39,966 nt of DNA from Streptococcus mitis (GCF_946190375.1 NZ_CAMIAF010000021.1:1-39966), one strand, 5' to 3'; numbered from the stretch's first letter, positions 17,725 through 26,667 are shown. Notes: generated by a model not told the origin, from the sequence alone. Program-made: numbers and translations.

Positions 17725-18762
17725 ATGCTAGCCATTGAAGAAAGTCAGAAGTTGACTTTATCAAATTTACCTAGTCTGAGCCTATTTACAGGGACAGACC
17801 AGGGTCAGTTTGAAGTAATGAAGAGTCAAGTGCTGAGACAGATTGGCTATGATTCTGCCGACCTCAACTTTGCCTACTTTGATATGAAAGAAGTGGTTTA
17901 CAAGGATGTGGAACTGGAGTTGGTCAGCCTTCCTTTCTTTGCGGATGAGAAAATCGTGATATTGGATCATTTTGTCGACATCACTACTGCTAAAAAGCGC
18001 TTTTTGGCAGATGATGAGCTCAAATCTTTTGAGGAATATCTTGATAACCCTTCACCAACAACCAAGTTGTTAATCTTTGCGGAAGGAAAGCTGGATAGCA
18101 AAAGACGGTTGGTTAAATTACTTAAGCGTGATGCCAAGGTTTTTGATGCAGTAGAAGCTAAAGAGCAAGAATTGCGCCAGTATTTCCAAAAGTGGAGTCA
18201 GAAACAAGGTCTGCAGTTTGTGGGGCAATCCTTTGAAAATCTACTTATCAAGTCTGGTTTCCAATTTAGTGAAATTCAGAAAAATCTCCTCTTTTTACAG
18301 TCCTATAAGGAAGACTCTGTTATCGAGGAAGAGGATATTGTTAACGCAATTCCCAAGACCTTGCAGGACAATATTTTTGATTTAACTCAGTTTATTCTGA
18401 CTAAAAAGATGGATCAGGCGCGTGACTTGGTTAGAGATTTGACCTTGCAAGGTGAAGATGAAATCAAACTGATTGCAGTCATGCTAGGACAATTTCGGAC
18501 TTTTACTCAGGTGAAGATTTTGGCAGAGTCTGGTCAAACAGAATCGCAGATTGCAAGTAGTTTAGGTAGTTTTCTCGGACGAAATCCTAATCCCTATCAA
18601 ATCAAGTTTGCGTTGAGGGATTCAAGAGGACTTTCTTTGAGCTTTTTGAAGCAAGCTATTTCTTATTTGATTGAGACAGACCATCAGATTAAGACAGGTC
18701 TTTATGAAAAAGGTTTCCTTTTTGAAAAGGCACTCTTACAGATTGCTAGTCAGGTCAATTGA
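17725..18762 (+). CDS. holA: DNA polymerase III subunit delta
   Basis: The 345-residue clamp-loader delta subunit opens the beta sliding clamp. The N-terminal domain shows the family's degenerate AAA+ fold (LSLFTGTDQGQFEVMKSQVL in place of a P-loop; EKIVILDHFVD; TKLLIFAEGKLDSKRRLVKLLKR). A helical C-terminal collar follows (ENLLIKSGFQFSEIQKNLLFL, DLTQFILTKKMDQARDLV, VMLGQFRTF, PYQIKFALRDSRGLS). GGAGAG lies five bases before the ATG. Confidence 0.95.
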   Translation: MLAIEESQKLTLSNLPSLSLFTGTDQGQFEVMKSQVLRQIGYDSADLNFAYFDMKEVVYKDVELELVSLPFFADEKIVILDHFVDITTAKKRFLADDELKSFEEYLDNPSPTTKLLIFAEGKLDSKRRLVKLLKRDAKVFDAVEAKEQELRQYFQKWSQKQGLQFVGQSFENLLIKSGFQFSEIQKNLLFLQSYKEDSVIEEEDIVNAIPKTLQDNIFDLTQFILTKKMDQARDLVRDLTLQGEDEIKLIAVMLGQFRTFTQVKILAESGQTESQIASSLGSFLGRNPNPYQIKFALRDSRGLSLSFLKQAISYLIETDHQIKTGLYEKGFLFEKALLQIASQVN

Positions 18763-18782
18763 TACTATCTGAAAAATTTTTT

Positions 18783-18818
18783 AACCCGCGTCAATATTAT
18801 TTTGTCGTGGGTTTCTTG
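18783..18818 (+). terminator. Terminator after holA
   Basis: Imperfect stem AACCCGCG with CGTGGGTT followed by a T-containing tail, 20 bases past the holA stop. Confidence 0.65.
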
Positions 18819-18878
18819 CTGATTTACTTATTTTATTAGAAAGTATATCAGTGATTTTCTTATCTATAAGCAAAAAAC

Positions 18879-18907
18879 TTGAAAAAAGTGAATGTTTGCG
18901 TTATCAT
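18879..18907 (+). promoter_or_regulatory. sodA promoter
   Basis: -35 TTGAAA (18879-18884), 17-base spacer, -10 TATCAT (18902-18907), with the ATG 31 bases further on. Confidence 0.8.
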
Positions 18908-18938
18908 TTTCATATAGAAAGAAAAAGAGGTATTACAG

Positions 18939-19544
18939 ATGGCTATTATCTTACCAGATCTTCCATATGCATACGACGCTTTGGAACCATACATCGATGC
19001 GGAAACAATGCACTTGCACCATGACAAACACCATCAAACTTATGTCAACAATGCCAATGCAGCTCTAGAAAAACACCCTGAAATCGGTGAAGATCTTGAA
19101 GCCTTGCTTGCTGATGTAGAATCTATCCCAGCTGATATCCGTCAAGCGCTTATCAACAATGGTGGTGGACACTTGAACCACGCTCTTTTCTGGGAATTGA
19201 TGACTCCTGAGAAAACAGCTCCTTCAGCAGAACTTGCAGCAGCAATCGATGCAACATTTGGTTCATTTGAAGACTTCCAAGCAGCCTTCACTGCAGCAGC
19301 AACAACTCGTTTTGGTTCTGGCTGGGCATGGTTGGTTGTCAACAAAGAAGGGAAGCTTGAAGTGACTTCAACAGCAAACCAAGACACACCAATCTCAGAA
19401 GGTAAAAAACCAATCTTGGGCTTGGACGTTTGGGAACATGCTTACTACGTGAAATACCGCAACGTGCGTCCTGACTACATCAAAGCTTTCTTCTCAGTGA
19501 TCAACTGGAACAAAGTAGATGAATTGTACGCAGCTGCTAAATAA
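18939..19544 (+). CDS. sodA: Manganese superoxide dismutase
   Basis: At 201 residues this is the Fe/Mn family enzyme that converts superoxide to peroxide and oxygen in the cytoplasm. Metal ligands are visible: His27 ([12 protein letters not shown]), the second histidine in [10 protein letters not shown], and the Asp and His of [14 protein letters not shown]. The ANQDTPIS stretch has the glutamine that favours manganese. The gene stands alone between a consensus promoter and a terminator; codon usage is highly biased, as expected for an abundant protein. Confidence 0.97.
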   Translation: MAIILPDLPYAYDALEPYIDAETMHLHHDKHHQTYVNNANAALEKHPEIGEDLEALLADVESIPADIRQALINNGGGHLNHALFWELMTPEKTAPSAELAAAIDATFGSFEDFQAAFTAAATTRFGSGWAWLVVNKEGKLEVTSTANQDTPISEGKKPILGLDVWEHAYYVKYRNVRPDYIKAFFSVINWNKVDELYAAAK

Positions 19545-19596
19545 TGATAGTTGGAGGGAAGAATTGTTCTTCTCTTTTTAAGGTTATATTATTTTG

Positions 19597-19622
19597 GTCT
19601 GACAAAATCGTCAGACTTTTTT
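19597..19622 (+). terminator. sodA terminator
   Basis: Stem GTCTGAC (19597-19603) with GTCAGAC (19610-19616), then TTTTTT. Confidence 0.85.
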
Positions 19623-19700
19623 CATTTTTATGAGAAACGTGCTAACTGCTAGAAATTATGGTAGAATAAAGTATTAAGTAATCGTGGAAAAAGGATATCT

Positions 19701-20231
19701 ATGCGAAAAGAAATTGCACCTGAATTATACAACTATAACAAGTTTCCTGGTCCTGAGTTCCATTTACACGGGGACAAGGTAGAAACGGAAGGGATAGCTT
19801 TTTCCTTGGTGGAAAACATCAAGGATGCCTTCGATGTGACGGCTTTTAATCAGCGTTTTTCAGAAGTCTTAACCAAGTTTGATTATATCGTGGGAGACTG
19901 GAGCAATGAACAGCTTCGTCTACGAGGTTTTTACAAGGATGACCGAACAGAAGAAAAACTTGAAAAAATCAGTCGTTTACAAGACTACCTTTTAGAGTAT
20001 TGTAGTTATGGTTGTGCCTATTTTGTCTTAGAAAATGAAGCCCCTAAGCGAGCATCATTTGACAAGAAAATGCGTAAGAAGGAAGAAGAACCACCTTCTA
20101 AAAAAGGAAAGAAATCGACTCAAACCAAACGAAAACCGAATGCAGATAAGAAAAATAGACGTCGTCAGAAAGACCAGCATTCTCAGAAAGAGGACAAGGG
20201 ACAACGTCATTTTGTCATTCGTCAGAAGTGA
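19701..20231 (+). CDS. yutD: YutD family protein (DUF1027)
   Basis: Encodes 176 residues. The first 115 form the conserved YutD domain (FSLVENIKDAFDVTAFNQRF, FDYIVGDWSNEQLRLRGFY, DYLLEYCSYGCAYFVLEN); its biochemical role is not established. The last 55 residues are a lysine/arginine-rich, probably disordered tail (KKMRKKEEEPPSKKGKK and onward), which suggests nucleic-acid contact. It lies 20 bases before rlmN without a terminator, so it is probably cotranscribed with it. Confidence 0.8.
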   Translation: MRKEIAPELYNYNKFPGPEFHLHGDKVETEGIAFSLVENIKDAFDVTAFNQRFSEVLTKFDYIVGDWSNEQLRLRGFYKDDRTEEKLEKISRLQDYLLEYCSYGCAYFVLENEAPKRASFDKKMRKKEEEPPSKKGKKSTQTKRKPNADKKNRRRQKDQHSQKEDKGQRHFVIRQK

Positions 20232-20251
20232 GTAGAGAATAAGGAGAAGAA

Positions 20252-21337
20252 ATGAAACCGTCAATTTATAGTTTAACACGTCAAACCATGCAGGAATGGG
20301 TTTTGGAGCAAGGAGAAAAGAAATTCCGTGCAGATCAAATCTGGGAATGGCTCTACCGTAAACGTGTCCAGTCATTTGAAGAAATGACCAACCTTTCCAA
20401 AGATTTGATTGCTAAGCTTAATGATCAGTTTGTGGTCAATCCCTTGAAACAGCGTATCGTGCAAGAGTCTGCTGATGGGACAGTTAAATATCTTTTTGAA
20501 TTGCCAGATGGAATGCTGATTGAGACAGTACTCATGCGTCAACACTATGGTTTGTCAGTCTGTGTGACCACTCAGGTTGGCTGTAATATCGGTTGTACCT
20601 TCTGTGCCTCTGGTTTGATCAAGAAACAACGCGACCTTAATAATGGGGAAATCGTAGCGCAAATCATGCTGGTTCAGAAATACTTTGATGAGCGTGGTCA
20701 GGACGAACGCGTCAGCCATATCGTTGTCATGGGAATCGGTGAGCCCTTTGATAACTACAACAATGTCTTGAATTTCGTTCGTACTATCAATGATGACAAG
20801 GGAATGGCCATCGGTGCTCGTCACATTACGGTTTCAACCTCAGGTTTGGCCCATAAAATTCGCGACTTTGCTAATGAAGGTGTTCAGGTCAATCTTGCCG
20901 TTTCCCTTCATGCACCTAACAATGAGTTGCGCTCAAGTATTATGAAGATTAACCGCGCCTTTCCGATTGAAAAACTCTTTGCAGCTATTGAGTACTACAT
21001 TGAAACAACAAATCGTCGTGTGACCTTTGAGTATATCATGCTCAATGAAGTCAATGACGGTGTAGAACAAGCCTTGGAATTGGCTGAATTGCTCAAGAAC
21101 ATCAAGAAATTGTCTTATGTAAACTTGATTCCTTACAACCCAGTTAGTGAGCATGACCAATATAGCCGTAGTCCCAAAGAGCGCGTCCTGGCCTTCTATG
21201 ATACGCTTAAGAAAAAAGGGGTTAACTGTGTTGTTCGTCAAGAGCATGGTACTGATATTGATGCAGCTTGTGGACAATTGCGTTCTAATACAATGAAACG
21301 TGACCGCCAGAAAGCAGTCGCAGCAGTCAATCCTTAA
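20252..21337 (+). CDS. rlmN: 23S rRNA adenine-2503 C2 methyltransferase (radical SAM)
   Basis: The 361-residue dual-specificity RlmN methylates A2503 of 23S rRNA and A37 of some tRNAs. The radical-SAM cluster motif CNIGCTFC is visible in [16 protein letters not shown], with [15 protein letters not shown] and HITVSTSGL as SAM-binding strands. Near the C-terminus, [13 protein letters not shown] holds the cysteine that is methylated during the reaction. AAGGAGA precedes the ATG. The stop shares one base with the next start (TAATG). Confidence 0.96.
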   Translation: MKPSIYSLTRQTMQEWVLEQGEKKFRADQIWEWLYRKRVQSFEEMTNLSKDLIAKLNDQFVVNPLKQRIVQESADGTVKYLFELPDGMLIETVLMRQHYGLSVCVTTQVGCNIGCTFCASGLIKKQRDLNNGEIVAQIMLVQKYFDERGQDERVSHIVVMGIGEPFDNYNNVLNFVRTINDDKGMAIGARHITVSTSGLAHKIRDFANEGVQVNLAVSLHAPNNELRSSIMKINRAFPIEKLFAAIEYYIETTNRRVTFEYIMLNEVNDGVEQALELAELLKNIKKLSYVNLIPYNPVSEHDQYSRSPKERVLAFYDTLKKKGVNCVVRQEHGTDIDAACGQLRSNTMKRDRQKAVAAVNP

Positions 21338-21819
21338 TGATGAAGAAAACTTATAATCATGTTTTGGTCTGGGGAGTCATTTTCTATAGTATTTGTATCG
21401 TTTACTTTTGCTTTACTCCTCAAGAACATTCTCCCATGGGGGTGGAAACTCCAGGTATTCAGCATCTTGGACGCCTGGTTTTTCTTTTGACTCCTTTCAA
21501 TTCTTTCTGGAAACTGGGTGAGGTGAGTGACATAGGACAATTATGTTGGATTTTTCTACAAAATATCCTCAATGTCTTCTTGCTTTTTCCTCTGATTTTC
21601 CAACTCCTTTATCTCCTTCCAAACTTGCGTAAGACAAGAAAAGTGATTTTTTTCAGTTTTCTAGTGAGTCTTGGAATCGAGTGTACGCAGTTGGTCTTAG
21701 ATTTTTTCTTTGATTTTAATCGCGTCTTTGAGATTGATGATTTGTGGACCAATACCTTGGGTGGCTATCTGGCTTGGCTACTTTATAAACGATTACATAA
21801 AAACAAGATAAGGAATTAA
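21337..21819 (+). CDS. VanZ family membrane protein
   Basis: A 160-residue membrane protein with about four hydrophobic segments: HVLVWGVIFYSICIVYFCF, LCWIFLQNILNVFLLFPLIF, VIFFSFLVSLGIECTQLVL and TLGGYLAWLLYKRL. The family signatures are visible: PFNSFW, the NVFLLFP helix, SLGIECTQL and RVFEIDDLWTNTLGG. VanZ itself confers low-level teicoplanin resistance, but chromosomal relatives have no settled role. It overlaps the rlmN stop by one base and lies two bases before the ABC-F gene. Confidence 0.85.
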   Translation: MMKKTYNHVLVWGVIFYSICIVYFCFTPQEHSPMGVETPGIQHLGRLVFLLTPFNSFWKLGEVSDIGQLCWIFLQNILNVFLLFPLIFQLLYLLPNLRKTRKVIFFSFLVSLGIECTQLVLDFFFDFNRVFEIDDLWTNTLGGYLAWLLYKRLHKNKIRN

Positions 21820-21820
21820 A

Positions 21821-23362
21821 ATGAGTATTTTAGAAGTTAAAAATCTGAGTCATGGTTTTGGTGACCGTGCAATTTTTGAAGATGTATCTTTCCGTCTCCT
21901 CAAGGGAGAACATATCGGTCTGGTCGGTGCCAATGGTGAAGGGAAATCGACCTTTATGAGTATCGTGACTGGTAAGATGTTGCCAGATGAAGGGAAGGTT
22001 GAGTGGTCTAAATATGTGACGGCAGGTTACTTGGATCAGCACTCTGTCCTTGCTGAAGGGCAGTCGGTGCGTGATGTTCTCCGTACAGCCTTTGATGAGC
22101 TTTTCAAAGCGGAAGTCCGTATCAATGACCTTTATATGGAAATGGCTGAAGATGGAGCGGATGTTGATGCTCTCATGGAAGAAGTTGGCGAACTTCAAGA
22201 CCGTTTAGAGAGTCGTGATTTCTATACCTTGGATGCTAAGATTGATGAAGTAGCACGTGCCCTTGGTGTCATGGACTTTGGCATGGATACGGATGTAACC
22301 TCTTTGTCAGGTGGACAAAGAACCAAGGTGCTTTTGGCTAAACTCCTCCTTGAAAAGCCTGATATCTTGCTGCTGGACGAGCCGACCAACTACTTGGATG
22401 CTGAGCATATTGATTGGCTCAAGCGCTATCTCCAAAACTATGAGAATGCATTTGTCCTTATTTCACATGATATTCCATTCCTAAATGACGTTATCAATAT
22501 TGTTTATCATGTGGAAAATCAACAGCTGACGCGTTATTCTGGTGACTACTACCAGTTCCAAGAAGTCTATGCTATGAAGAAATCTCAGCTAGAGGCTGCC
22601 TACGAACGTCAGCAAAAAGAAATTGCAGACCTCAAAGACTTTGTAGCTCGAAACAAAGCGCGTGTTGCAACACGAAACATGGCCATGTCTCGTCAGAAGA
22701 AATTGGATAAGATGGATATTATCGAACTGCAAAGTGAGAAACCAAAACCATCATTTGATTTCAAACCGGCTCGTACACCAGGGCGCTTTATCTTCCAAGC
22801 CAAGGATTTGCAGATTGGTTATGACCGTCCTCTTACTAAGCCCTTAAATCTTACCTTCGAACGCAATCAAAAGGTTGCTATTATCGGGGCAAATGGTATC
22901 GGGAAAACAACTCTCTTGAAGTCTCTCTTGGGTATTATTCCACCAATTGCTGGGGAAGTCGAACGCGGTGATTACCTAGAACTTGGTTATTTTGAGCAGG
23001 AAGTAGAAGGGGGCAATCGTCAAACACCTCTTGAAGCTGTCTGGAATGCCTTTCCGGCCCTCAACCAAGCAGAAGTCCGTGCAGCCCTTGCCCGTTGTGG
23101 TTTGACAACCAAGCATATTGAAAGCCAAATTCAAGTCTTGTCAGGTGGGGAACAAGCCAAGGTTCGTTTCTGTCTCTTGATGAATCGTGAAAACAATGTG
23201 TTAGTACTTGACGAGCCAACCAACCACTTGGATGTGGACGCCAAGGATGAACTCAAACGCGCTCTCAAAGAATACAAGGGATCGATTCTTATGGTCTGTC
23301 ACGAACCTGACTTCTATGAAGGCTGGATGGACCAAATCTGGGATTTTAACAAGCTAACTTAA
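21821..23362 (+). CDS. ABC-F family ATPase, YkpA/YbiT-like
   Basis: This 513-residue protein has two ABC ATPase domains and no membrane segments. Domain 1 has Walker A GANGEGKST, signature LSGGQ and Walker B ILLLDEPTNYLD; domain 2 has GANGIGKTT, LSGGEQ and VLVLDEPTNHLD. They are joined by a charged linker (YERQQKEIADLKDF, RNKARVATRN) of the type that reaches into the ribosomal P site. ABC-F proteins act on ribosomes as translation factors or antibiotic-protection proteins; nothing here points to resistance. Probably the last gene of the yutD-rlmN-vanZ operon. Confidence 0.88.
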   Translation: MSILEVKNLSHGFGDRAIFEDVSFRLLKGEHIGLVGANGEGKSTFMSIVTGKMLPDEGKVEWSKYVTAGYLDQHSVLAEGQSVRDVLRTAFDELFKAEVRINDLYMEMAEDGADVDALMEEVGELQDRLESRDFYTLDAKIDEVARALGVMDFGMDTDVTSLSGGQRTKVLLAKLLLEKPDILLLDEPTNYLDAEHIDWLKRYLQNYENAFVLISHDIPFLNDVINIVYHVENQQLTRYSGDYYQFQEVYAMKKSQLEAAYERQQKEIADLKDFVARNKARVATRNMAMSRQKKLDKMDIIELQSEKPKPSFDFKPARTPGRFIFQAKDLQIGYDRPLTKPLNLTFERNQKVAIIGANGIGKTTLLKSLLGIIPPIAGEVERGDYLELGYFEQEVEGGNRQTPLEAVWNAFPALNQAEVRAALARCGLTTKHIESQIQVLSGGEQAKVRFCLLMNRENNVLVLDEPTNHLDVDAKDELKRALKEYKGSILMVCHEPDFYEGWMDQIWDFNKLT

Positions 23363-23376
23363 AATGAGTATAAAAG

Positions 23377-23412
23377 AAATACAGTACCGTATGTGGGTAC
23401 TGTATTTTTTAG
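23377..23412. terminator. Bidirectional terminator between the ABC-F gene and slrA
   Basis: Arms AAATACAGTACC (23377-23388) and GGTACTGTATTT (23396-23407), with T runs on the plus side and A residues before the stem for the minus side. The two flanking genes converge on it. Confidence 0.9.
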
Positions 23413-23416
23413 ATCT

Positions 23417-24220
23417 TTAAGATTTAAAATTGTAGTCTTTCACTACTTCGATACTATCGATTGTAATAGCAGTAGTTGGTTTGTCTTTCTCATCTTTTTC
23501 GGCTTTAGCAATCTTATCTACAACATCCATACCGTCAATGACTTGGCCAAAGACTGGGTGTTTGCCATCTAGACTAGGATTTCCACCTTCTTTATAAGCT
23601 TCGATGATTTTCTTTGGATACTTGCTTGTAGGGAGTTTAGCAGAGGTATCTGTAGAGTTTTGGTTGATGAAGAATTGGCTACCGTTGGTGTTTGGTTGAC
23701 CAGTATTAGCCATAGAAAGAGCGCCACGGATGTTATAGAGATAAGGAGTAATCTCGTTTTTGAAACCAGTTCCCTTGTCTTTAGTCTTATCCTTGTCATG
23801 CCAGATGGACTGACCACCTGTACCGTCCCCTTTTGGATCTCCAGTTTGAACCATGAAGCCATCGATGACACGGTGGAAGGTAATGCCGTTATAGTAGCCT
23901 TCTTTGGCATGAGTGAGGAAGTTTTCAACCGCTAAAGGAGCGAGTTTAGGGAAGAGTTTGATACGGATATCTCCTTGACTTGTGTGGAGAATCACTTCAG
24001 CTTCATCTTCAGCAACTTCTTTAGATAGTTGTGGGAAATTGGCGTTTTCGTTTGTTAAAGCATCGTTTAACTCCTTGGCAGATTGGGCAGCTGCTTTGGA
24101 ACTTTCTTCAGCAGCTAAGCTAGAATCTACATAGTCATCACCACGCAAACTACGTTGTATGTTGCTACATCCAGCTAGAGCTACAGTGGATAGTAAAAGA
24201 AGGGTTGCTAGTTTTTTCAT
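23417..24220 (-). CDS. slrA: Cyclophilin-type peptidyl-prolyl isomerase lipoprotein
   Basis: This 267-residue surface lipoprotein begins [18 protein letters not shown], a type II signal whose lipobox LAGC gives the lipidated cysteine at 18. The cyclophilin domain begins near 75 ([17 protein letters not shown]). It has [32 protein letters not shown] with the catalytic FHR, then GALSMAN and SQFFI. It matches pneumococcal SlrA, a rotamase that helps fold exported proteins and contributes to colonisation, in length and neighbourhood. The start follows GAGAGGAATAG. Confidence 0.93.
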   Translation of the reverse strand: MKKLATLLLLSTVALAGCSNIQRSLRGDDYVDSSLAAEESSKAAAQSAKELNDALTNENANFPQLSKEVAEDEAEVILHTSQGDIRIKLFPKLAPLAVENFLTHAKEGYYNGITFHRVIDGFMVQTGDPKGDGTGGQSIWHDKDKTKDKGTGFKNEITPYLYNIRGALSMANTGQPNTNGSQFFINQNSTDTSAKLPTSKYPKKIIEAYKEGGNPSLDGKHPVFGQVIDGMDVVDKIAKAEKDEKDKPTTAITIDSIEVVKDYNFKS

Positions 24221-24525
24221 TCTATTCCTCTCAAAAATTCATTTCTACCATTGTACCCTAAAAGGAAGGGGATTTCAAATGTTAGTGGCAGGGTAGTTTT
24301 ACAGTCAAGCAACCAAAAAGTCGCTTGTTTAGAGGTATCAATACCATAAGTGTACTCGAAGTATTTAGGAAACCAGATCTTAAGAAAGCTCGTAAAGCAT
24401 CACAATTAGCAAACGTTAATTCGAAAGAATTACTATATTTTAAAAGAGCACATTTTCAAAGGATTTTTTCTTTTGCCTTCAATTCCTAATTAATCAATGA
24501 ACTTAATACTAGGTCTCGAAAAGAA
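24221..24525. other. Intergenic region with a possible coding remnant
   Basis: About 300 bases between slrA and the HTH gene. Apart from the slrA leader it holds only the open frame at 24286-24489; no convincing promoter for another gene or RNA was seen. Confidence 0.5.
24286..24489 (+). pseudogene. Open coding remnant without a start, unknown family
   Basis: A 67-codon open stretch bounded by TAG and TAA reads, in part, RGINTISVLEVFRKPDLK and KASQLANVNSKELLYFKRA. Composition is protein-like and lysine-rich, but there is no start codon with a ribosome-binding site. I do not recognise it; a chance open frame is possible in this AT-rich DNA. Confidence 0.3.
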
Positions 24526-24750
24526 TTATGCTTCCTCTTTCTGTCTGAGTTCAAAGAGGTCTTCTACTTTCAGATTAAAAACTTGAGCAATTTTAAGAGC
24601 CATTTCAAGCGAAGGATTATAACGATTGTTTTCCAAGTGCAGAATTGTCTCGCGTCGCATGCCGATGCGGTCGGCTAACTCCTGCTGGGTCATGCCTGTG
24701 GACTCACGAACAGATTTGAGATTAGTAATAATTTTGCTTTCTTTGGACAT
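24526..24750 (-). CDS. Small XRE-family helix-turn-helix regulator
   Basis: At 74 residues this is a single Cro/CI-type DNA-binding domain: IITNLKSVRESTGMTQQELADRIGMRRETILHLENNRYNPSLEMALKIA, read as consecutive helices, then a short VEDLFELRQ end. It lies two bases after the stop of the preceding membrane-protein gene and is certainly cotranscribed with it. Such pairs of a short HTH and a multi-pass membrane protein are common in streptococci. Autoregulation is likely from the tandem dyads over the operon promoter. Confidence 0.85.
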   Translation of the reverse strand: MSKESKIITNLKSVRESTGMTQQELADRIGMRRETILHLENNRYNPSLEMALKIAQVFNLKVEDLFELRQKEEA

Positions 24751-24752
24751 GC

Positions 24753-25331
24753 TTATCCTCTACGTTCCAAGATAAAATAGACAACCGCAAAGATGCAAAT
24801 CAAGGCAGCTATGCTAATAAATATCTGTCCCATGTAAAGAGTGAGAGACCCCATATACCCAATGATAACTGATAGGATCATCAGTGTGCCTAGTATAAAA
24901 ACCAACATCAAGCTAGCTGCCTTTGCTAAATTAGCATAAAAACGTTCGTCCGGAGTTTCCTTGACATTTTTTAAAGAGAAAAAAACAAATACAATCACTT
25001 CAATAACGAGGCCCATTCCCAAAATCCATTCTTTAATACCAGAACTTTCGCTTGGGGTCGCAACCCAAATTCCTACTGTATAAAAAATGCTTGCTGCAAA
25101 CACAAGTATCGTGTAAAGCTTAGCAGACAAGTCAAAAATAATCTTTCCCTTACCTTTCTGACTCTTATGTAGCCAGCTCCAAATAGCTACAATTTGACCT
25201 GACACTGAAATACCAGTAATAACTAACTTGGGTTCCCAACTAAGATTAGAACCAAATAAAACAGTAAAATCAATAAAGAGAGCTACGGCAATCATTGCAA
25301 TGAGGCCACGCATTTTTTGACTTTTTTTCAT
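24753..25331 (-). CDS. Multi-pass membrane protein of unknown function, paired with the HTH gene
   Basis: The 192-residue protein starts at ATG 25331, seven bases after AAGGAG; a longer frame from 25367 would cross the operator. Five or six hydrophobic segments are seen, among them GLIAMIAVALFIDFTVLFG, LYTILVFAASIFYTVGIWV, WILGMGLVIEVIVFVFFSL, ASLMLVFILGTLMILSVII and QIFISIAALICIFAVVYFIL. A cytoplasmic charged loop (KNVKETPDERFYANLAKAA) carries a conserved-looking DER stretch. I do not recognise a functional family beyond the HTH-linked membrane proteins. Confidence 0.7.
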   Translation of the reverse strand: MKKSQKMRGLIAMIAVALFIDFTVLFGSNLSWEPKLVITGISVSGQIVAIWSWLHKSQKGKGKIIFDLSAKLYTILVFAASIFYTVGIWVATPSESSGIKEWILGMGLVIEVIVFVFFSLKNVKETPDERFYANLAKAASLMLVFILGTLMILSVIIGYMGSLTLYMGQIFISIAALICIFAVVYFILERRG

Positions 25332-25347
25332 GATAGACTCCTTTTTT

Positions 25348-25396
25348 GTGTTATAAATATATAACACTTAAATTTTATGTTACAAATATATCACAT
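25348..25396 (-). promoter_or_regulatory. Tandem operator-like dyads over the HTH operon promoter
   Basis: Dyad 1, GTGTTATAAATATATAACAC (25348-25367), has perfect 8-bp arms. Dyad 2, ATGTTACAAATATATCACAT (25377-25396), has the same layout with imperfect arms, offset by 29 bp. On the minus strand TTGTAA lies in dyad 2 and TATATT in dyad 1, about 18 bases apart, so both dyads cover the promoter. Confidence 0.7.
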
Positions 25397-25934
25397 TTAA
25401 ATTTAGAAAGCAAGAATTTATGTGCCAAGGTGGCAATTATTTGAAAAAATTTTTTAATAAAAGCCCTTGATGGTCAAACAACTAAAGAATTCTTTGAAGC
25501 AATGCATCGGATTTGGTTTGGATAGTTTCGTTAATAATATTTGATGATAAAGAATTTTTGGAAAATCTTGATACTGTATGAATCTCTACTTTTTTCTTAG
25601 ACTGTTATAAACTCTCTCAGAATAAGCTTTGTAGGTGTAGAAGTTAATTTTTACAGAACTAAATTATTCCCCTATTTAGAATCTATTAATTTATATTTTA
25701 TAAATTAATTGGTAGATATCGTTCTTAAAATCCTTGATATTTCGCTTGGGAACGAGCTTAGGATTTAGGAGCCAAGTATCCAAATCTCGTTCAGGCAATA
25801 TGAAAGGTTTGACTTGGTGTTCTTTATAAAATTTTTCTAAAATAGTATTTATGTCATTCTCTTTCTGATTTTTCTTTAAAATATAACAAATTTCTAAATG
25901 GTTTAAGAATTTTATAGTCTGTCAAGTTTTTTTC
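25397..25934. other. Intergenic region upstream of rpsP with a coding remnant
   Basis: About 540 AT-rich bases with no intact gene. The supported content is the reverse-strand open remnant at 25691-25921 and the hairpin at the rpsP -35. Confidence 0.5.
25691..25921 (-). pseudogene. C-terminal coding remnant, unknown family
   Basis: The reverse frame is open for 76 codons before TAA and is bounded upstream by TGA, with no start codon in place. Its translation is clearly protein-like (EKFYKEHQVKPFILPERDLD, WLLNPKLVPKRNIKDFKND). It looks like the end of a gene whose front part was lost when the rpsP promoter region took its present form. I do not recognise the family. Confidence 0.4.
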
Positions 25935-25940
25935 TTGACA
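25920..25940. repeat. Hairpin with a T7 loop overlapping the rpsP -35
   Basis: TGTCAAG (25920-25926), seven T residues, then CTTGACA (25934-25940). The right arm contains the -35 TTGACA. Confidence 0.7.
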
Positions 25941-25962
25941 CCTGTCAGAAATCTGCTATAAT
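25935..25962 (+). promoter_or_regulatory. Strong consensus promoter for rpsP
   Basis: Perfect -35 TTGACA (25935-25940) and perfect -10 TATAAT (25957-25962), spacer 16. Confidence 0.9.
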
Positions 25963-25974
25963 AGAACATGTGCT

Positions 25975-25991
25975 AAATAGCTCAGCTATTT
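25975..25991 (+). promoter_or_regulatory. Leader hairpin in the rpsP 5' untranslated region
   Basis: AAATAGC (25975-25981) pairs with GCTATTT (25985-25991) across a three-base loop, near the expected transcript start. It may stabilise the leader; regulation is unproven. Confidence 0.55.
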
Positions 25992-26026
25992 CACCGAAAT
26001 AAAAAATAAGAAAAGAGACTTTAAAA

Positions 26027-26299
26027 ATGGCAGTTAAAATCCGTTTGACTCGTATGGGTTCTAAGAAAAAACCTTTCTACCGTATCAACGTAGCAGATTC
26101 ACGTTCACCACGTGACGGACGTTTCATCGAAACAGTTGGAACTTACAACCCACTTGTTGCTGAAAACCAAGTAACTTTGAAAGAAGATCGCGTTCTTGCA
26201 TGGTTGGCTGATGGAGCTCAACCTTCAGATACAGTTCGCAACATCCTTTCAAAAGAAGGCGTATTGAAAAAATTCCACGATTCTAAATTCTCAAAATAA
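26027..26299 (+). CDS. rpsP: Ribosomal protein bS16
   Basis: The 90-residue small-subunit protein bS16 helps assemble the 30S 5' domain. The family signature [20 protein letters not shown] starts the protein, followed by [21 protein letters not shown] and a basic C-terminal end. Codon use is strongly biased toward abundant tRNAs. It is transcribed from a perfect consensus promoter and followed 19 bases later by khpA. Confidence 0.98.
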   Translation: MAVKIRLTRMGSKKKPFYRINVADSRSPRDGRFIETVGTYNPLVAENQVTLKEDRVLAWLADGAQPSDTVRNILSKEGVLKKFHDSKFSK

Positions 26300-26318
26300 G
26301 TTTAAAGTAGGTTGACAG

Positions 26319-26558
26319 ATGGATACGATTGAAAATCTCATTATTGCGATTGTGAAACCCTTGATTTCACAACCAGATGCCTTAACTATCAAGATTGAAG
26401 ATACACCAGAGTTTTTGGAATATCATTTGGATCTTGATCAAAGTGATGTGGGTCGTGTAATCGGTCGTAAGGGTCGCACTATTTCTGCGATAAGAACGAT
26501 TGTCTACTCTGTCCCAACTGAAGACAAAAAAGTAAGAATCGTTATTGACGAAAAATAA
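26319..26558 (+). CDS. khpA: KH-domain RNA-binding protein KhpA
   Basis: A single KH domain of 79 residues with the RNA-binding loop [18 protein letters not shown] and a short VRIVIDEK end strand. In pneumococcus KhpA pairs with KhpB (EloR/Jag) and affects cell elongation and division, probably as a small-RNA-binding partner. It is cotranscribed with rpsP and closed by a terminator, separating it from rimM-trmD, which often follow directly in other Firmicutes. Confidence 0.93.
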   Translation: MDTIENLIIAIVKPLISQPDALTIKIEDTPEFLEYHLDLDQSDVGRVIGRKGRTISAIRTIVYSVPTEDKKVRIVIDEK

Positions 26559-26563
26559 GAAGG

Positions 26564-26587
26564 GCGGGACGAATGTCTCGCTTTTTT
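26564..26587 (+). terminator. rpsP-khpA terminator
   Basis: GCGGGAC (26564-26570), loop GAAT, GTCTCGC (26575-26581), then TTTTTT. Confidence 0.85.
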
Positions 26588-26667
26588 GCGAGAAGTGTAA
26601 AATTGCAGCCATTAAGTACCAACATGAACGTGATTTGGAAGGCTTTTTAAAGGGGGACTGGAAAAGA

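Noticed and set aside
19142-19387. 81-codon ORF antisense to sodA
   Set aside because: A shadow of the strongly biased sodA codon usage, with no start signal.
20035-20235. Overlapping 66-codon ORF in the yutD tail
   Set aside because: Arises from lysine-rich low-complexity codons in another frame; no start signal.
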